Assembly: GCF_013488225.1 (NCBI RefSeq)
Contig: NZ_CP041238.1
Span: forward strand, 3,373,501-3,437,500
Length of the DNA: 64,000 nt
Reading direction: 5' to 3'
From: Sinorhizobium mexicanum
GTDB taxonomy: Bacteria > Pseudomonadota > Alphaproteobacteria > Rhizobiales > Rhizobiaceae
Shown: positions 61,936 through 64,000 of the stretch, in pieces
Position numbering within the stretch: the first letter of the stretch is position 1
Layout: every line of letters begins with the position of its first letter
Made by a program: the position numbers and the translations under genes
The notes under the pieces: model-generated
Database searches by the model: none
Seen by the model: only the letters and a program-made list of their open reading frames with translations
Told to the model about the DNA's origin: nothing

Positions 61936-64000
61936 ATGGCACAATCCCAGGACAATATCGTCAAGCTTCAGGTCGCCAACACCCGTCCCGAAGACTCCGG
62001 CGGACCATTCGCGAGAATTACGCCGAAGATCATGTCCGCGCTCGGAGTCGAGGAAGGCGACATTATCGAGATTGTGGGGAAACGTCATACAGGTGCGATC
62101 GCCTTCCGCGGCTATGGTGAAGACGAGGGCCTCAACATCATCAGACTGGACGGCCTGCAGCGTGTGAATGCGGGCGCAACCAGCGGCGACCATGTCGAGG
62201 TTCACAAGGTAGACGCGAGACCTGCCCAGCGGGTCGTTCTCGCCCCTGCTCAGAAAAACCTTCGGCTGCAGGGATCGGGCGAAGCGCTTCAGCGTACGTT
62301 CTTTCGCCGCCCGATGGCTGCCGGGGATGTGATTTCGACATCGGTGCAGCAGCGCATCAGCCGCAACGCCCGCACGGAGCACGACATCATGCGCGGCCTG
62401 GTCGAGCTTCCGGCTTACGGTCTCCAGGAAATACGTCTGGTGGTCGTGTCGACCCAGCCGCGCGGTATCGTCACGATGGGAGAAAATACCATCGTCGAAC
62501 TGCGGCCGGAATTCGAGGAGCCCAAGGAAGCCAGGCGAGCCGACGTCACCTATGACGACATCGGCGGCCTTGGTAACGCCGTCGATCAAGTGCGGGAAAT
62601 GGTGGAGCTGCCGCTTCGTCATCCGGAACTGTTCCAGCGCCTCGGCATCGATCCGCCGAAAGGCGTGCTGCTTCACGGGCCTCCGGGAACCGGCAAAACG
62701 CTTCTGGCGCGGGCGGTTGCAAACGAAACCGAGGCTCATTTCTATCATATCGCCGGGCCGGAAATCATGGGTAGCCAATACGGCGAATCCGAACAACGGC
62801 TGCGCCAGGTGTTCGAGGAGGCGGCCAAGAACGCTCCTTCCATCATATTTCTCGATGAGATCGACTCGATCGCGCCAAAACGCGAGAAAGTGACCGGAGA
62901 GGTGGAACGCCGGATCGTCGCACAGCTTTTGACTTTGATGGACGGTCTCGAGCCGAGGCAGAACATCGTCGTTATCGGTGCCACCAACCGTCGTGACTCG
63001 ATTGACGAAGCGCTGAGGCGTCCAGGCCGCTTCGATCGCGAGATCGTCATCGGAGTGCCGGATCAGAAAGGCAGGCGCGAGGTTCTTGCCATTCACGCGC
63101 GCGGCATGCCTCTGGCGGAAGACGTCGACCTCGACGAAATCGCAAGAACCACATACGGTTTTGTCGGCGCGGACGTCGGCGCGCTCGCGCGCGAGGCAGC
63201 GATGGATGCGCTTCGCAGGATATTGCCGGACATCAATCTCAGAGAGGGTATCCCGTCCGAGGTCCTCGAGAACCTGAGCGTCAACCAGGCCGACTTCCTG
63301 AGCGCCATGAAGCGGATACAGCCCTCGGCACTGCGCGAAATCATGATTCAGGCCCCCGATGTTCGGTGGGCTGACATCGGTGGGCTCGACGAGGCGCAGA
63401 TGCGGCTTCGCGAAGGGGTCGAATTGCCGTTGCGGTCTCCGCAATCATTCAAGCGAATGGGCATTCGACCGGCCAAGGGATTCCTGCTGTTCGGTCCGCC
63501 GGGAACCGGCAAGACCTTGCTGGCGAAGGCCGTCGCGCGGGAAGCGGAGGCGAATTTCGTGGCCACCAAGTCGTCGGACCTGCTTTCGAAATGGTACGGG
63601 GAGTCCGAGCAGCAGGTGTCGCAGCTCTTCGAACGGGCAAGGCAGGTCGCGCCAACCGTGATCTTCATTGACGAAATCGATTCCCTTGCGCCGGCTCGGG
63701 GCGGCGGCATCGGCGAGCCGGCGGTGACCGAACGGGTGGTGAACACGTTGCTGGCGGAAATGGACGGATTGGAAGATATGCAAGGCGTGGTCGTCATGGC
63801 GGCAACCAATCGGCCGAATCTCCTCGATCCCGCCCTGCTTCGACCTGGCCGTTTTGACGAGCTTGTCTATGTTCCGGTTCCGGATCAAAAGGGCCGGCGC
63901 AAGATTCTCGGCATTCACACGCGCAAGATGCCGCTGGCCAAGGACGTTGACCTGGACGATCTTGCACAGAGGACCGAGCGGTTCACGGGCGCCGATCTTG
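61936..64000 (+). CDS. CDC48/p97-type double AAA ATPase, 3' end outside window
   Basis: The first 688 residues are visible. An N-terminal substrate/cofactor domain (double-psi barrel start NIVKLQVANTRPEDSGGPFA, residues 1-190) precedes two AAA modules. Walker A motifs GPPGTGKT are at residues 248-255 and 520-527, with Walker B IIFLDEIDSIAP and VIFIDEIDSLAP, and arginine-finger regions RRPGRFDRE and LRPGRFDEL. The hexamer unfolds proteins using ATP. The start ATG 61936 follows GGAGAG. About 60-70 residues are missing at the edge. The family is archaeal/eukaryotic in core distribution and patchy in bacteria. Confidence 0.94.
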   Translation, partial: MAQSQDNIVKLQVANTRPEDSGGPFARITPKIMSALGVEEGDIIEIVGKRHTGAIAFRGYGEDEGLNIIRLDGLQRVNAGATSGDHVEVHKVDARPAQRVVLAPAQKNLRLQGSGEALQRTFFRRPMAAGDVISTSVQQRISRNARTEHDIMRGLVELPAYGLQEIRLVVVSTQPRGIVTMGENTIVELRPEFEEPKEARRADVTYDDIGGLGNAVDQVREMVELPLRHPELFQRLGIDPPKGVLLHGPPGTGKTLLARAVANETEAHFYHIAGPEIMGSQYGESEQRLRQVFEEAAKNAPSIIFLDEIDSIAPKREKVTGEVERRIVAQLLTLMDGLEPRQNIVVIGATNRRDSIDEALRRPGRFDREIVIGVPDQKGRREVLAIHARGMPLAEDVDLDEIARTTYGFVGADVGALAREAAMDALRRILPDINLREGIPSEVLENLSVNQADFLSAMKRIQPSALREIMIQAPDVRWADIGGLDEAQMRLREGVELPLRSPQSFKRMGIRPAKGFLLFGPPGTGKTLLAKAVAREAEANFVATKSSDLLSKWYGESEQQVSQLFERARQVAPTVIFIDEIDSLAPARGGGIGEPAVTERVVNTLLAEMDGLEDMQGVVVMAATNRPNLLDPALLRPGRFDELVYVPVPDQKGRRKILGIHTRKMPLAKDVDLDDLAQRTERFTGADL

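Noticed and set aside
61933..63444. 503-codon open frame on the minus strand
   Set aside because: It is antisense to the CDC48-like gene with its complete Walker motifs.

Overview
The window reads as part of a Sinorhizobium/Ensifer-like alphaproteobacterial genome. The reasons are GC-rich coding with many ABC importers, close matches to rhizobial catabolic gene sets, and at least eight copies or part-copies of two palindromic intergenic repeat families typical of Rhizobiaceae. Whether it lies on a chromosome or a megaplasmid cannot be told. No tRNA, rRNA, CRISPR array, insertion sequence or replication origin was seen.

Layout. (1) 1-20131, polyamine and amino-acid use. On the minus strand lie an agmatinase, an amino-acid ABC importer without its own ATPase, a complete PotABCD-type importer and a carbon-nitrogen hydrolase cut by the window edge. 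A LysR regulator is divergent from the agmatinase. Further on come an aminotransferase, an EamA exporter, an aldehyde dehydrogenase with a strong terminator, a 49-residue membrane protein, a transglutaminase-like protein with altered catalytic residues, PuuB- and PuuA-like enzymes, a divergent GntR regulator, a PuuR-like XRE-cupin regulator and an M24 peptidase. Together these import putrescine or agmatine and degrade it through gamma-glutamylated intermediates, but PuuD is not present. (2) 20298-26923, a small secreted protein followed by an operon of GntR regulator, Cys/Met-type PLP lyase and a sugar-type (CUT1) ABC importer. (3) 27113-32097, cytochrome c plus an aa3-type oxidase (coxMNOP order and a subunit IV). 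(4) 32329-38447, single genes: beta-lactamase-fold hydrolase, LysE exporter, glutathione synthetase, SRPBCC protein, class III adenylate cyclase and an LLM flavin oxidoreductase.

(5) 38538-45824, a ribitol catabolic locus: FGGY kinase, ribitol dehydrogenase, a three-component importer and a divergent LacI regulator. A perfect 14+14 bp inverted repeat lies in the shared promoter region. (6) 45915-56089, the most unusual region: a carbamoyltransferase, a DUF5989 micro-protein and an SxtJ-like membrane protein (a trio resembling saxitoxin sxtI/K/J), next to a NarL-type two-component system and three different membrane-anchored SGNH hydrolases. Related TTTGG/CCAAA palindromes stand in its intergenic regions. 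I infer a regulated pathway that carbamoylates and deacylates or acylates an envelope or exported glycan or lipid.

(7) 56197-61610, a 991-residue phosphoserine-aminotransferase/phosphoglycerate-dehydrogenase fusion next to two divergent GlxA-type AraC regulators. (8) 61936 to the window end, a CDC48/p97-type double AAA ATPase, incomplete at its C-terminus.
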